Shown piece after piece: positions 7,694 to 16,939 of a stretch of 64,000 nucleotides of DNA. The stretch is taken from contig JAWKLD010000001.1 in the NCBI GenBank assembly GCA_041392855.1, positions 854,001-918,000 of the forward strand, written 5' to 3'. Within the stretch, counting starts at the first letter, position 1, and each line of letters starts with the position of its first letter. Made by a program: the position numbers and the translations under genes. The notes under the pieces are model-generated. The model searched no databases and was not told where the DNA came from. It saw nothing but the letters and a program-made list of their open reading frames with translations. The stretch is from Flavipsychrobacter sp. Its GTDB lineage: Bacteria; Bacteroidota; Bacteroidia; Chitinophagales; Chitinophagaceae.

Positions 7694-8530
7694 ATGAAAA
7701 AGATAATATATATAACACTTGTTGCAACGCTTAATATTGTGGTAGCTACAGCGCAAACCATATTTGTAGAGGACTTTGACACAGCATTGCCTAGTAGCTG
7801 GACCATAGATGCTACACATGGTGTGGAATGGAAGCACAGTGATAGCTTGGGGGCTAATAACACGGGTTGTGCTTATGTGGATAAGGATGATACTTTTGGT
7901 TTGGATAGCGGTTCTATAGAGACCGTAGCTATTGATTTGACAAAGATCAACAAACCTGTACTGTCCTTTAAAGTAGCTACAGTACGTAAAAACTTTGCTG
8001 TGCCACAGTTGCATTTGCATTACAATATTGGTAATGGGTGGAGTAGACTTAACACTTGGGGCTTATGGGGGGTAGATAGCATTATAGCTAGTACTGAAGA
8101 TTTTTTCCCGCCACTAGACAAAAAGAATGTCAAATGGGAAGTAGCAACTTATGACCTTAGCAGCCTATCAGGCAATAGCAATATAAGGTTTGCTTTCGGT
8201 GCTTACGTTGATAATGGTGGCTATTTACTGTTGGATAGTATACGTATCTCAGACCCATCTACCTTGTCTATTGCTCAATATGAACAGGATAGAGCGGTAG
8301 TTCTTTATCCCAATCCGGCTCAAGATAGGGTGTATATAACAACGGGGACTGCTGGAAGTGCTGCTATTTATGTATATGACATAACAGGCAGGCAAATGTC
8401 TAGTGTCACTTATAAGTGGACAGGGAAGCAACTGGAGGTAAATACAACAACCTTAAGCAATGGTACTTATTATATACATATAGTACAGGCAGGTAGTAGT
8501 GAAGCACAAAAACTTGTGATAAGCAGATAG
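7694..8530 (+). CDS. Secreted T9SS type A sorting-domain protein, paralogue with one jelly-roll
   Basis: A 278-residue protein with signal peptide (MKKIIYITLVATLNIVVATAQ shortened here; cleavage after about residue 20), one jelly-roll module at about 22-190 (TIFVEDFDTALPSSWTID) and a C-terminal T9SS type A sorting domain from about 200 (VLYPNPAQDRVYI). It is a paralogue of the gene 28 bp upstream; the sorting domains share an almost identical nucleotide block encoding YVYDITGRQMSSVTY. The two genes look like a tandem duplication with loss or gain of one jelly-roll. Probably cotranscribed with it and ending at the hairpin at 8554. Confidence 0.85.
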   Translation: MKKIIYITLVATLNIVVATAQTIFVEDFDTALPSSWTIDATHGVEWKHSDSLGANNTGCAYVDKDDTFGLDSGSIETVAIDLTKINKPVLSFKVATVRKNFAVPQLHLHYNIGNGWSRLNTWGLWGVDSIIASTEDFFPPLDKKNVKWEVATYDLSSLSGNSNIRFAFGAYVDNGGYLLLDSIRISDPSTLSIAQYEQDRAVVLYPNPAQDRVYITTGTAGSAAIYVYDITGRQMSSVTYKWTGKQLEVNTTTLSNGTYYIHIVQAGSSEAQKLVISR

Positions 8531-8553
8531 TAAAACTAATATAAACAATATGT

Positions 8554-8579
8554 AAAGGCTCTTCCTATGGGAGGGCTTT
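8554..8579. terminator. Hairpin between convergent genes
   Basis: AAAGGCTCTTCC and GGGAGGGCTTT pair (11 bp with one bulged G and two wobbles) around a TAT loop, midway between a plus-strand and a minus-strand gene end. There is no long T-run on either strand, so efficiency is uncertain. Confidence 0.45.
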
Positions 8580-8584
8580 GCTAT

Positions 8585-9208
8585 TTATAGTAATGGTTGT
8601 ACTGCAAGCCATACCTCTGTAGCTATTGTGTCTACAGGATTGTCTGCATTTATCACCGCCACATTTTCTTCTTCTTTCAATACCTCAAAAGCATGAAAGA
8701 ATTGTTTACGTGTAGTGGTTAGCCTATCCAGATTCTCAAACAGTTCCAGCTTTTCGCGCCCTTTAGTGATGCGTTCCATGCTTTTTTCAGGGGCTAGGTC
8801 TAGAAATATGTTTAGGTCAGGCTTTAAAAGGTTGGCAGGCAAAGAGTTGGCTTTTATTACCCAGTCTAACGGTACATGTGCGCTATGATAAGCATAGGAG
8901 CTGAAATAATACCTGTCGCAGATGATGATATAGCCTTCTTCTATCTTTTTAAGTAGGCCGTTCTCCTCATTGTGTAGATGATCCAGCCTGTCGGCAAGAA
9001 ATAGTGCAGCTATGGTTTGCTCATCGGTTTTATTTTCACCTTTTAATATACTACGGATGAACTTGCCAATTTGACCATCGGTAGGCTCACAAGTGCTATA
9101 TACCTTATGTCCTTCGTCTTGTAGTTTTTGAGATAATAGTTCTATTTGTGTGCTTTTGCCGCTACCGTCTATCCCTTCGAATACAAAGAATTTGCCCTTT
9201 TTTGCCAT
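8585..9208 (-). CDS. tmk: Thymidylate kinase
   Basis: Phosphorylates dTMP to dTDP with ATP, the committed step to dTTP for both de novo and salvage routes. The 207 residues match the usual length. The P-loop FEGIDGSGKST is at residues 10-20, the DRY-type motif appears in IICDRYYFSSYAYH, and TKGREKLELFE lies in the lid region. The start ATG at 9208 follows an exact TACTTTTG -7 element by about 30 nt. It is convergent with the T9SS pair and divergent from pruA. No anomalies. Confidence 0.95.
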   Translation of the reverse strand: MAKKGKFFVFEGIDGSGKSTQIELLSQKLQDEGHKVYSTCEPTDGQIGKFIRSILKGENKTDEQTIAALFLADRLDHLHNEENGLLKKIEEGYIIICDRYYFSSYAYHSAHVPLDWVIKANSLPANLLKPDLNIFLDLAPEKSMERITKGREKLELFENLDRLTTTRKQFFHAFEVLKEEENVAVINADNPVDTIATEVWLAVQPLL

Positions 9209-9237
9209 CTATTGCTCTTGTTATTATTATTAAGTAC

Positions 9238-9245
9238 CAAAAGTA
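9238..9245 (-). promoter_or_regulatory. Candidate tmk -7 promoter element
   Basis: Minus-strand TACTTTTG fits TANNTTTG exactly, about 30 nt before the tmk start. No convincing -33 element was found. Confidence 0.35.
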
Positions 9246-9327
9246 GAAAAATTGTCTGCTTTGTGCTTAGATAATGCACAATTATACTATTGTAACAAAT
9301 ATCACTCTGATAAATAGCTGAATTGGT

Positions 9328-9335
9328 TATTTTTG
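9328..9335 (+). promoter_or_regulatory. Candidate pruA -7 promoter element
   Basis: TATTTTTG matches TANNTTTG exactly and is followed by CCCC, 33 nt before the pruA start. The -33 element is weak. Confidence 0.35.
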
Positions 9336-9368
9336 CCCCACATTTTTAATTCATATAAATAGATATAA

Positions 9369-11000
9369 ATGCATAACGCGTATTTCCATTTTGAGGAACC
9401 ATTGAACGAACCGGTATTGAGCTATGCTCCGGGTAGCCCAGAGCGTGCAGCTTTGCAAGATGCAGTAGCCGAGCTAAAATCGAAAGAGGTAGACATACCT
9501 ATGTTTATTAATGGTAAAGAGGTGCGTACAGGTGATAAGAAAGAAATTCGCCCACCGCATGAAACCAAACACCTGTTAGGGTATATGCATGCTGGTACTG
9601 GTGAGCATGTACAGCAGGCTATTGATGCAGCATTGGCAGCTCGTAAAAAATGGGCAGCAACCCCTTGGGAGCACCGTGCAGCAATATTTATGAAGGCAGC
9701 CGATCTACTAGCTACAAAGTACCGCTACAAAATGAATGCGGCTACAATGTTGGGGCAGAGTAAAAATGCTTTCCAAGCAGAGATAGATAGCGCATGTGAG
9801 TTGATCGATTTCTTACGTTTCAACGTGCATTTCCTAAGTAATATATATAACGAGCAACCACTTTCTGTAGATGGCATCCACAACCGTATGGAGTACCGTC
9901 CGTTAGAAGGGTTTGTATTGGCAGTTACACCGTTCAACTTCACAGCTATTGGTGGTAACCTACCTACAGCGCCTGCTATGTGTGGTAACGTAGTAGTATG
10001 GAAGCCGGCTAACACGCAGATATACAGCGCTAACGTATTTATAGAAATACTAAGAGAGGCTGGTCTGCCTGATGGTGTTATTAATATAGTATATACTGAC
10101 GGACCAACTGTTGGTGATATCTGTTTCGGTCATGCTGATTTTGCAGGGGTACACTTTACAGGTTCTACAGGCGTTTTCCAAACTATGTGGAAGACAATTG
10201 GTAACAATATTGCGAAGTACAAAACTTACCCAAGAATAGTAGGGGAGACAGGTGGTAAAGACTTTGTTATGGTACATCCATCAGCAAGTGTTGATGCTGT
10301 TGTTGCTGGTTTGGCAAGAGGCGCTTTCGAGTATCAAGGACAAAAATGTTCTGCTGCCAGCCGTGCTTACCTACCAAGCAACTTGGCTCAGGAGATCAAA
10401 GAAAAGCTAGTAGCTGAGGTGAAGACAATGAAGATGGGTAAGGTAGATGACTTTACTAACTTCATCAATGCTGTTATTGACGAGAAGTCTTTCAATAATA
10501 TTGCTAAGTATATTGATGGTGTGAATGCAAGTAAGGACGCGGAAATTATCTGCGGTGGTAAATATGATAAGGAGTTGGGTTGGTTTGTAGAGCCTACAAT
10601 AGTTGATGCTAAAGATCCTAAGTATGTGACCATGTGTGAGGAGATATTCGGCCCTGTATTGACTATATATACTTACGAAGCTGATAAATGGGAAGAAACA
10701 TTGGATCTGGTAAATACGACCTCTCCTTATGCACTTACAGGTGCTATCTTCTCTCAAGACAGATATGCAGCAGAGTTGATGACACGCAAGCTGGTAGATG
10801 CAGCAGGTAACTTCTATATCAATGACAAACCAACAGGTGCAGTAGTAGGACAGCAGCCATTTGGTGGTGCTCGCGCATCGGGTACTAACGATAAGGCAGG
10901 TTCTTCTCTAAACCTTTACCGTTGGTTGAGTGCTAGAACGATAAAGGAAACTTTAGTGCCGCCTACTGATTATCGTTATCCTTTCCATCAACAGGACTAG
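9369..11000 (+). CDS. pruA: L-glutamate gamma-semialdehyde (1-pyrroline-5-carboxylate) dehydrogenase
   Basis: Oxidises glutamate semialdehyde to glutamate with NAD, the second step of proline breakdown. The 543-residue protein is the stand-alone form, lacking an N-terminal proline dehydrogenase. It has the aldehyde dehydrogenase general-base Glu in GETGGKDF (Glu293) and the nucleophile Cys in GQKCSAASRAY (Cys327). The stretch VLAVTPFNFTAIGGNLP near 180-196 and the end INDKPTGAVVGQQPFGG are characteristic of this subfamily. No proline dehydrogenase gene is in the window. A small lipoprotein gene follows 14 bp downstream and probably shares the transcript, which ends at the terminator at 11353. 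Confidence 0.95.
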   Translation: MHNAYFHFEEPLNEPVLSYAPGSPERAALQDAVAELKSKEVDIPMFINGKEVRTGDKKEIRPPHETKHLLGYMHAGTGEHVQQAIDAALAARKKWAATPWEHRAAIFMKAADLLATKYRYKMNAATMLGQSKNAFQAEIDSACELIDFLRFNVHFLSNIYNEQPLSVDGIHNRMEYRPLEGFVLAVTPFNFTAIGGNLPTAPAMCGNVVVWKPANTQIYSANVFIEILREAGLPDGVINIVYTDGPTVGDICFGHADFAGVHFTGSTGVFQTMWKTIGNNIAKYKTYPRIVGETGGKDFVMVHPSASVDAVVAGLARGAFEYQGQKCSAASRAYLPSNLAQEIKEKLVAEVKTMKMGKVDDFTNFINAVIDEKSFNNIAKYIDGVNASKDAEIICGGKYDKELGWFVEPTIVDAKDPKYVTMCEEIFGPVLTIYTYEADKWEETLDLVNTTSPYALTGAIFSQDRYAAELMTRKLVDAAGNFYINDKPTGAVVGQQPFGGARASGTNDKAGSSLNLYRWLSARTIKETLVPPTDYRYPFHQQD

Positions 11001-11014
11001 TAAAGCTTATTTGG

Positions 11015-11350
11015 ATGAGAAGTATAATAGTTATTTTATTGTCTAGTGTTGTATTTGCTGCTTGTAGCAATTGCAATACCCGTGCATATGGTTATATCAC
11101 AGACGACAACTCTAACAAGGCCATCGATAGTGTTAAGATACGTAGCTATGGCGCACTCGCGGGCAAAATAAAAGATGAGCGTGTAGTGTATGTAGACAGC
11201 AACGGCTATTTCGAAACCTACTTCTCTTCAAAGAGTACTGCTAAATGTCCTGTGTTGAAAATGGAGATCACTCGAGATGGATATTATCCTGTAGTGACTG
11301 CAGAAGGGCTTACGGGCGATACCATTTACATGAAGAAAATACAACCATAA
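11015..11350 (+). CDS. Small lipoprotein with carboxypeptidase-regulatory-like domain
   Basis: The 111-residue protein has a type II signal peptide with lipobox VFAAC (Cys16). The mature part, GYITDDNSNKAIDSVKIRSYG with a later DSNGYFETYFSS and ITRDGYYP, looks like a carboxypeptidase-regulatory-like beta-sandwich, a fold common in Bacteroidota envelope proteins. It lies 14 bp after pruA, suggesting cotranscription, but no functional link to proline metabolism is evident. An overlapping 64-codon frame extending past the terminator is not coding. Confidence 0.7.
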   Translation: MRSIIVILLSSVVFAACSNCNTRAYGYITDDNSNKAIDSVKIRSYGALAGKIKDERVVYVDSNGYFETYFSSKSTAKCPVLKMEITRDGYYPVVTAEGLTGDTIYMKKIQP

Positions 11351-11352
11351 CT

Positions 11353-11382
11353 AAAAGCCCCGATCATTCGGGGCTTTTTTTA
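11353..11382 (+). terminator. Strong terminator, usable in both directions
   Basis: AAAAGCCCCG (11353-11362) pairs perfectly with CGGGGCTTTT (11369-11378) over a 6-nt loop and is followed by more Ts. It lies between convergent genes and has T-runs on plus and, more weakly, on minus. Confidence 0.9.
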
Positions 11383-11388
11383 TGTTTA

Positions 11389-11970
11389 TTATATATTCAA
11401 CCAGTCAGGTCTTTTAGTTTTACTGGCTGCTTTTGGTGATGCTGTTTTTTGACATCGAGCCAAGTAGTTTTTCTTAGCCGCTTTGAATATAATATTCCAT
11501 GCAGCTTTACTTTTGGGTTGTGCCCAATCGTAGCCGATCTCTTCCCATTCTTTTTTGAATAGGGCTAAGTCAAGTTCCTTTATTAACTCTTCTGTACAAA
11601 TGAAATAGTCCTTACGGTATTGCAACAAGTATCCTCCTTGAGCGTTTTGATGTTGTTTAGCCTCTTCGTAGTTAGCATACCAAACATTCAGAAATGCAGA
11701 ACTGTTGCCTATATACATACAATCCTCCTTGATTATAGTATCTCTATACTGCTGCCAAGTTTCATGATTGTTTTCTATAGCAAGCACCCAGTAGGCATGT
11801 TTTAATTGATAGAAGTCTACATCTTTCAAAACATCTTCTAAGATGCTATACTGATGAAAGGGTAGTTGTAAAAAGCGCTTAGCGGCTTTTTCTTGATGTT
11901 GTTGTTCGGGAGACCTAAGTTGTTTCCTGAGTAGTGAAGCTTTGATCTTCAACTCCTGTAAACGATTCAT
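11389..11970 (-). CDS. Conserved-looking hypothetical protein
   Basis: A 193-residue soluble protein without signal peptide or membrane segment; I do not recognise the family. It begins with a helical, basic stretch (MNRLQELKIKASLLRKQL), is rich in Trp, Tyr and Gln in the middle (WVLAIENNHETWQQYR, VWYANYEEAKQHQ) and ends with a Lys/Ala-rich tail and RPDWLNI. It could be an RNA- or nucleic-acid-interacting helical protein, but nothing proves that. It lies downstream of the MATE gene on the same strand with a 173-bp gap that holds two weak hairpins, so it probably has its own promoter. Confidence 0.7.
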   Translation of the reverse strand: MNRLQELKIKASLLRKQLRSPEQQHQEKAAKRFLQLPFHQYSILEDVLKDVDFYQLKHAYWVLAIENNHETWQQYRDTIIKEDCMYIGNSSAFLNVWYANYEEAKQHQNAQGGYLLQYRKDYFICTEELIKELDLALFKKEWEEIGYDWAQPKSKAAWNIIFKAAKKNYLARCQKTASPKAASKTKRPDWLNI

Positions 11971-12079
11971 ATCTTATATAAAATTTCTAAAGCACCACTT
12001 CCCACTAGTTGGTTGAAATTTAATAAAGAATATGTCGTTGTTATTACTTAGACAAGCAGGTGATATCATCTTTTGTGGG

Positions 12080-12130
12080 ACGGGCGTCCTGAAAGCCCGT
12101 ACAAATATACATATACTACACTAAGTGTAG
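12080..12130. other. Two hairpins between MATE gene and hypothetical gene
   Basis: ACGGGC/GCCCGT (12080-12085 and 12095-12100) and CTACAC/GTGTAG (12116-12121 and 12125-12130) are inverted repeats in the 173-bp gap. Neither is followed by a T-run; they could attenuate readthrough from the MATE gene. Confidence 0.3.
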
Positions 12131-12143
12131 CTATAGTGATCAA

Positions 12144-13559
12144 TTATACTTTTGTGTTTTTCCATTTCCCTTTCTTGAAGAGTACTATTGCCGCGGTAGC
12201 AATAACACTCTCAGCAATGGCAATGGCTAAAAATACACCTGTAGGGCCAAGGTCGAAGGTGATGGATAATACATAAGCCAGAGGTATCTGAAATACCCAA
12301 AAGCCAAAAATGTTAATGATCGTAGGTGTTTTAGTATCACCTGCTCCATTGAAGGACTGCACCAATACCATACCCAAGCCATAGAATATATATCCAAGGC
12401 TTATGTATCTTAAACACTGTACGCCATAGTTGACAACTTGTTCTTTATGGGTAAATATTTCAATGATAGGAGTAGCAAAAGTGAAAAACACCACAGCAAT
12501 AATTCCTAAGAAAAGCATATTGTAGTTGGCTGCTTTCCAGACCGATTTTTCTGCACGATCGGGCTGATTAGCACCTAAGTTTTGCCCTACCAAAGTAGCG
12601 GCAGCATTGGCCATACCAAATGCAGGAAGTAAGGTGAAGATAATTACCCTGATCCCTATGGTATATCCAGCCAGAGCATCACTACCGAATCTTGAGACAA
12701 TACGTACTAAAAATATCCAGCTAGCCGAGTTGATCAAGAACTGTGCTGTTCCTCCGGCTGATATTTTTAAAACATTTTTTATGATCGGTATATCTATACG
12801 GCAGTGCTTTGGTAGTATTCTAATAATACCATTGCCCTTGAATAGATGATACAATTGATATAAAACTCCAATACCTCTACCAATAGTAGTAGCAAGGGCA
12901 GCACCTGTTAATCCTAACGCAGGTATGGGGCCAATACCATATATCAAAGTAGGGCATAGGATAATATTCATACCGTTGGCCAACCAAAGAGAACGCATGG
13001 CAATAGAGGCATCACCAGCACCTCTAAATACTCCATTGATAAGGAATAAAAGCATGATAACCACATTGCTACCCATCATAATACGAGTGTACATGTAGTT
13101 TTCTGCAATTAGTTCGGCATCTGCACCCATTAGCCTCAGGATGTCCTTGGCAAATATGGCGCCGAATAGACCTATTACTGCGCTGAAAGCAATACCTACA
13201 TATATGGCTTGTATGCCGGTATGTGATGCTTGGTCTGCCTTTTTTTCGCCTATACGGCGTGCCACCATTGCAGTTGCAGCCATGCTTAAGCCTATGGCTA
13301 CAGAATATACTAGTGTGATAACGGATTCCGTCAAACCAACAGTAGCCACTGCATTGACACCTAGCTTACCTACAAAAAAGACATCGACCACGGCAAATAG
13401 TGACTCCATCACCATTTCCAGTACCATAGGTACTGATAACATAAAGATGGCGCGGTTGATACTACCTGTAGTGTATTCTTTTTCTTTGCCCTGTAGGGCT
13501 TCTTTAAATGATTGAATGATATATGTTGTACGAGCCAACAATGGTCTACGTGAAGACAT
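12144..13559 (-). CDS. MATE family multidrug/metabolite exporter
   Basis: A 471-residue inner-membrane protein with about twelve hydrophobic segments arranged as two similar halves, typical of Na+ or H+ driven MATE transporters. Recognisable MATE features are the start of the first bundle (INRAIFMLSVPMVLEMVMESLFAVVDVFFVGKLG), cut here to ends INRAIFMLSVP and DVFFVGKLG, the GLSMAATAMVARRIGEK loop, and in the second half GMANAAATLVGQNLGANQP. The cytosolic N-terminus of about 30 residues is slightly long. Substrate cannot be inferred. Transcribed away from pth with a 191-bp gap. Confidence 0.92.
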   Translation of the reverse strand: MSSRRPLLARTTYIIQSFKEALQGKEKEYTTGSINRAIFMLSVPMVLEMVMESLFAVVDVFFVGKLGVNAVATVGLTESVITLVYSVAIGLSMAATAMVARRIGEKKADQASHTGIQAIYVGIAFSAVIGLFGAIFAKDILRLMGADAELIAENYMYTRIMMGSNVVIMLLFLINGVFRGAGDASIAMRSLWLANGMNIILCPTLIYGIGPIPALGLTGAALATTIGRGIGVLYQLYHLFKGNGIIRILPKHCRIDIPIIKNVLKISAGGTAQFLINSASWIFLVRIVSRFGSDALAGYTIGIRVIIFTLLPAFGMANAAATLVGQNLGANQPDRAEKSVWKAANYNMLFLGIIAVVFFTFATPIIEIFTHKEQVVNYGVQCLRYISLGYIFYGLGMVLVQSFNGAGDTKTPTIINIFGFWVFQIPLAYVLSITFDLGPTGVFLAIAIAESVIATAAIVLFKKGKWKNTKV

Positions 13560-13750
13560 TTCTAAATATTGAAAATTGATAAAATGAAATACAGTCTGCG
13601 GTATTGCAGACGGATATTATTTAAAGCCTCGTGGAGTTATGGATTTGGTTTTGAGCAACCAAACCCCGCTTAGTATTTCATAGACGTAGATATTGCAGGA
13701 GCAATATTAAGGAAAAAAACTGAAAACTTATCTTCAGTGTAATAAAAAAG

Positions 13751-14311
13751 CTATTTGTTGTAAGCATTCATAGCCCTTGCAATGCCTTGAGTAGCAAATG
13801 TTTCAATAGCATCAACACAATCAGGTATTTTAGTTTTTAATACTTCCAGTTCTTCATTGGTCCATTTTCCTAATACAAAATCTACTTGTTTGCCTTTAGG
13901 AAAATCATCTCCTATGCCAAATCTGAGTCGGGGGTATTTTGCTGTTTGTAGTGTTTCTTGTATATGTTTTAGCCCGTTATGTCCTGCATCACTACCATTT
14001 CCTCTTATTCTGAGTTTGCCTAAGGGTAGGGCAAGGTCGTCTACTATAATTAGGATGTTTTCTAAGGCAATTTTTTCTTTTTCCATCCAGTATTTTACTG
14101 TTTTGCCACTCAGATTCATGTATGTAGTAGGTTTTGCCACTACAAATGTTCTTCCTTTCCACTTACATTTAGCAACATCTGCATATCTATCAGGAGCAAA
14201 AGTTCCTTCGTGTTTTATCACAAAGGCATCTGCTACATCGAACCCGATATTATGCCTTGTGCTGTCATATTCTGCGCCTATATTTCCTAGTCCAACTATT
14301 AAAAACTTCAT
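13751..14311 (-). CDS. pth: Peptidyl-tRNA hydrolase
   Basis: Releases peptides from peptidyl-tRNA that has dropped off the ribosome, recycling tRNA. The 186 residues are normal length. The start MKFLIVGLGNIGAEYDSTRHNIGFD contains the catalytic His20; here I quote it as VGLGNIG and TRHNIGFD. PTTYMNLSG and the DDLALPLGKLRIRGNGSDAGHNGLK region (Asp and His of the active site, quoted as DDLALPLGKLR and GHNGLK) are present. The gene stands alone, divergent from the large adhesin-like gene at 14492; the rplY/ctc gene that often precedes pth is absent. Confidence 0.96.
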   Translation of the reverse strand: MKFLIVGLGNIGAEYDSTRHNIGFDVADAFVIKHEGTFAPDRYADVAKCKWKGRTFVVAKPTTYMNLSGKTVKYWMEKEKIALENILIIVDDLALPLGKLRIRGNGSDAGHNGLKHIQETLQTAKYPRLRFGIGDDFPKGKQVDFVLGKWTNEELEVLKTKIPDCVDAIETFATQGIARAMNAYNK

Positions 14312-14491
14312 TACTGCTAATATAATGTCTTATCTTGTCCGAAAATAAGAACAATATTACCACAAACTGTAAAAAAACAATTTGCTTTACCCAACTTATT
14401 TGAGTAATTTTTCGTCTAATTTTGGAGAGGGTATTACTTTGAAACCCGCGCTCTGGAATATTTTAAGTCTTAATTAATAAAAAGCTATATA

Positions 14492-16798
14492 ATGCGAAAA
14501 GTATTATACTTACTGATTCTCTTAGTTACATTTGGCACTGTTGCAAATGCACAATACTTATTTGTAACACACACTTCTGGTACCGTAAACTATGGAGGAG
14601 TTAATGTTACTGTAACTCCAATCGGTTCTCCTTCTACTACTACTGTTGTTTGTGGATTAGCACCATATTATATTGGTTCGGCAGGGGCTTCTGGTTATAG
14701 ATACCAGTTTTCACCTGCAATAACGCACGCAAGAGCTAGATTTTATGAGTTACAAAGTTCAGACTCGATCGAGTTTTCTTTGGGTGGCACTCCTATCAAC
14801 TTAACTGCTGCTAACTTAAGCAACTATGTAGGTCCTTGTGGTGCTGCTACTACTGCATTTATTACTACAAATGGTCAATTATCTAGTACCTCTATCCCTA
14901 CAAGTGGTATACAAGCAGGTGCTCAAATTGATTATCAGAATAGTCCGGGAACAATTAGTGATTTAAGAATATATCAAACAAAACTAAATTCTAATGGTGT
15001 TGTAATGGACTTTCAGTTCAAGCGTGATACCTGTGATTTGGATTTTGAAGCATGGGCAGATACTCCTGCTTGTAGATTCCGTGATTTGAAACTAAATGCA
15101 TATACATTCCCTAATACAACCTACAGCTGGACAGGCCCTAATGGATGGACTTCAAATGTTCAAAACCCTGTAAGAACACCTGCACAATTGACAATGAATG
15201 GTACTTACACTGTTACTGCAACACGTGGTGCTTGTGTTTATACTAAATCATTTACTGTAAATATTGATAATATTCCTAACAAACCTACAGTAACTCAAGA
15301 TGGTCCTGTATGTCCTGGATATAATGATACTTTAAGAATGAATACCAACATACCTGGTGGTGGTACATTCGAATGGCGTGGTCCTAGTGGTCAAACTGCA
15401 TCTACTACAGATAACTTTTTACCACTTAATTTGATCACCCCTGCAGCTGCTGGTCAATGGTACATGTTTGCTTTAACTACTAATGGTTGTTCTTCAGATA
15501 CTACATACTTTACAGCAGGTATTAACAGTCCGGTTGTAGCAGCTTTTAAGGCAGACTCTACATTTGGTTGTGGTTCTGATACTGTGAATTTGATTAATAA
15601 TACTGTTGGTAACACAGATCCGGGTAAACCTAGAATAAATAACTGGACTTTTGGTGATGGTAATTCTTCTACTCAAAGAAGTCCAACACACGTTTACACG
15701 TCTCAAGGTACATTCACTATCACACTTATAGCTTCGAATGGTGAATGTTCTGATACTGCAACTCAAACTGTACAATTAGTTCACCCGATCACTGCAGGTT
15801 TTACTGTTGATGATGATAGTATCTGTCAGGGTACATTAATAACGTTAACTAATACCTCGGTTGTTACTCCTGGTACTGTGCCTATATATACATGGGATTA
15901 TAGCAATGGAGATACCGGAAAAACATTTGATGATGTATATACTTACATCAAGCCTGGTACTTATACCGTATCTCTATTCTTAGAAGATTATCTTGGATGT
16001 AAGGATACTGCTAGACGTACAATTGTAGTAGACTCAACAGGTTCAGTTGACTTTACAGCTTCATTAACTAATATCTGTGTAGGAGATGCTATTGACTTCA
16101 GTGGTACTTATTCTCCGCAAGGTAATACAGGTTTTACATGGACATTCGATGATGGCGTTGTTTTGCCAAGTGTACTAAATGTACGTCACGTATATGAAAA
16201 GCCTAAAACTTCTTATAATGTTCAGTTAGAAGCTACTTACCGTATTTGTCCTACAGTGTCTAAAACAATACCTATCGATGTTAACCCTTATCCTGTGGTT
16301 GACCTAGGAAAAGATACCTCTATTTGTCCTAACGGAATTCCGGTTAATATCACAGATAGATTTAACGTGAGCAATCCGGATGCTAAATTCTCTTGGAACA
16401 CACCTACAAAAGATGCTACTCCAAATGCATTGATTCGTACTCCTGGTGTATATGCACTTACTGTAGATATCAAGGGTTGTAAGACTACGGACTCTGTTGA
16501 GGTTAAGAAAAACTGTTTTGTAAACATACCAAACATCTTCACCCCTAATGGTGATGGTCAGAATGACTATTTCTTGCCTCGTCAATTACTATCAAGTAAT
16601 GTGAGTAAGTTTGATATGAAGATATTCAACCGTTGGGGTGAGATTATATTCGAAACTGATGCTACAGATGGTAGAGGATGGGATGGTAAAGTGAATGGTG
16701 AGTTACAACCTCAAGGTGTATATGTTTATTTGATAAACGTAACATTTGGAAATGGTACTAGAGAAAACTACCAAGGTAACGTAACAATGCTCAGATAA
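14492..16798 (+). CDS. Large secreted PKD-domain protein with T9SS type B (gliding-associated) C-terminus
   Basis: A 768-residue exported protein. Signal peptide at residues 1-20 (ends VANAQ). It continues with an N-terminal beta domain, an Ig-like segment near 185-255 (TYSWTGPNGW), a second Ig-like segment, then PKD-type modules with NWTFGDGNSS, YTWDYSNGDTG and FTWTFDDG. The last about 95 residues (NIPNIFTPNGDGQNDYF, FDMKIFNRWGEIIFE, GWDGKVNGE, PQGVYVYLI) are the gliding-motility-associated type B sorting domain, which sends cargo through T9SS. Many Cys suggest disulfides. A TAATTTTG -7 element lies at 14417-14424. The codon use is richer in T and simpler than neighbours, as expected for a highly expressed surface protein. 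Likely adhesin or matrix component. Confidence 0.9.
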   Translation: MRKVLYLLILLVTFGTVANAQYLFVTHTSGTVNYGGVNVTVTPIGSPSTTTVVCGLAPYYIGSAGASGYRYQFSPAITHARARFYELQSSDSIEFSLGGTPINLTAANLSNYVGPCGAATTAFITTNGQLSSTSIPTSGIQAGAQIDYQNSPGTISDLRIYQTKLNSNGVVMDFQFKRDTCDLDFEAWADTPACRFRDLKLNAYTFPNTTYSWTGPNGWTSNVQNPVRTPAQLTMNGTYTVTATRGACVYTKSFTVNIDNIPNKPTVTQDGPVCPGYNDTLRMNTNIPGGGTFEWRGPSGQTASTTDNFLPLNLITPAAAGQWYMFALTTNGCSSDTTYFTAGINSPVVAAFKADSTFGCGSDTVNLINNTVGNTDPGKPRINNWTFGDGNSSTQRSPTHVYTSQGTFTITLIASNGECSDTATQTVQLVHPITAGFTVDDDSICQGTLITLTNTSVVTPGTVPIYTWDYSNGDTGKTFDDVYTYIKPGTYTVSLFLEDYLGCKDTARRTIVVDSTGSVDFTASLTNICVGDAIDFSGTYSPQGNTGFTWTFDDGVVLPSVLNVRHVYEKPKTSYNVQLEATYRICPTVSKTIPIDVNPYPVVDLGKDTSICPNGIPVNITDRFNVSNPDAKFSWNTPTKDATPNALIRTPGVYALTVDIKGCKTTDSVEVKKNCFVNIPNIFTPNGDGQNDYFLPRQLLSSNVSKFDMKIFNRWGEIIFETDATDGRGWDGKVNGELQPQGVYVYLINVTFGNGTRENYQGNVTMLR

Positions 16799-16821
16799 AA
16801 CCTAAGTCTAGTAAATATTTT

Positions 16822-16857
16822 AAAGCGCATAGTTAGTTTAACTATGCGCTTTTTTTG
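16822..16857 (+). terminator. Strong terminator after the PKD protein gene
   Basis: A perfect 14-bp stem AAAGCGCATAGTTA/TAACTATGCGCTTT (16822-16835, 16839-16852) with a GTT loop and a T7 tail, 23 bp past the stop codon. Confidence 0.95.
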
Positions 16858-16885
16858 TTTCTACCATTTTCATTATATGACTCCA

Positions 16886-16920
16886 TAAAAAAAGCAGTAT
16901 GGATTTTCCATACTGCTTTT
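16886..16920 (-). terminator. Strong terminator after the small lipoprotein gene
   Basis: A perfect 14-bp stem AAAAGCAGTATGGA/TCCATACTGCTTTT (16890-16903, 16907-16920) with a 3-nt loop, followed by Ts on the minus strand. It serves the lipoprotein gene ending at 16940. Confidence 0.9.
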
Positions 16921-16939
16921 TAGTCGTTTAGTTTAAAGC

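Noticed and set aside
15494..15775. Minus-strand frame inside the PKD protein gene
   Set aside because: Antisense shadow in low-complexity beta-domain coding sequence; no start context or family.
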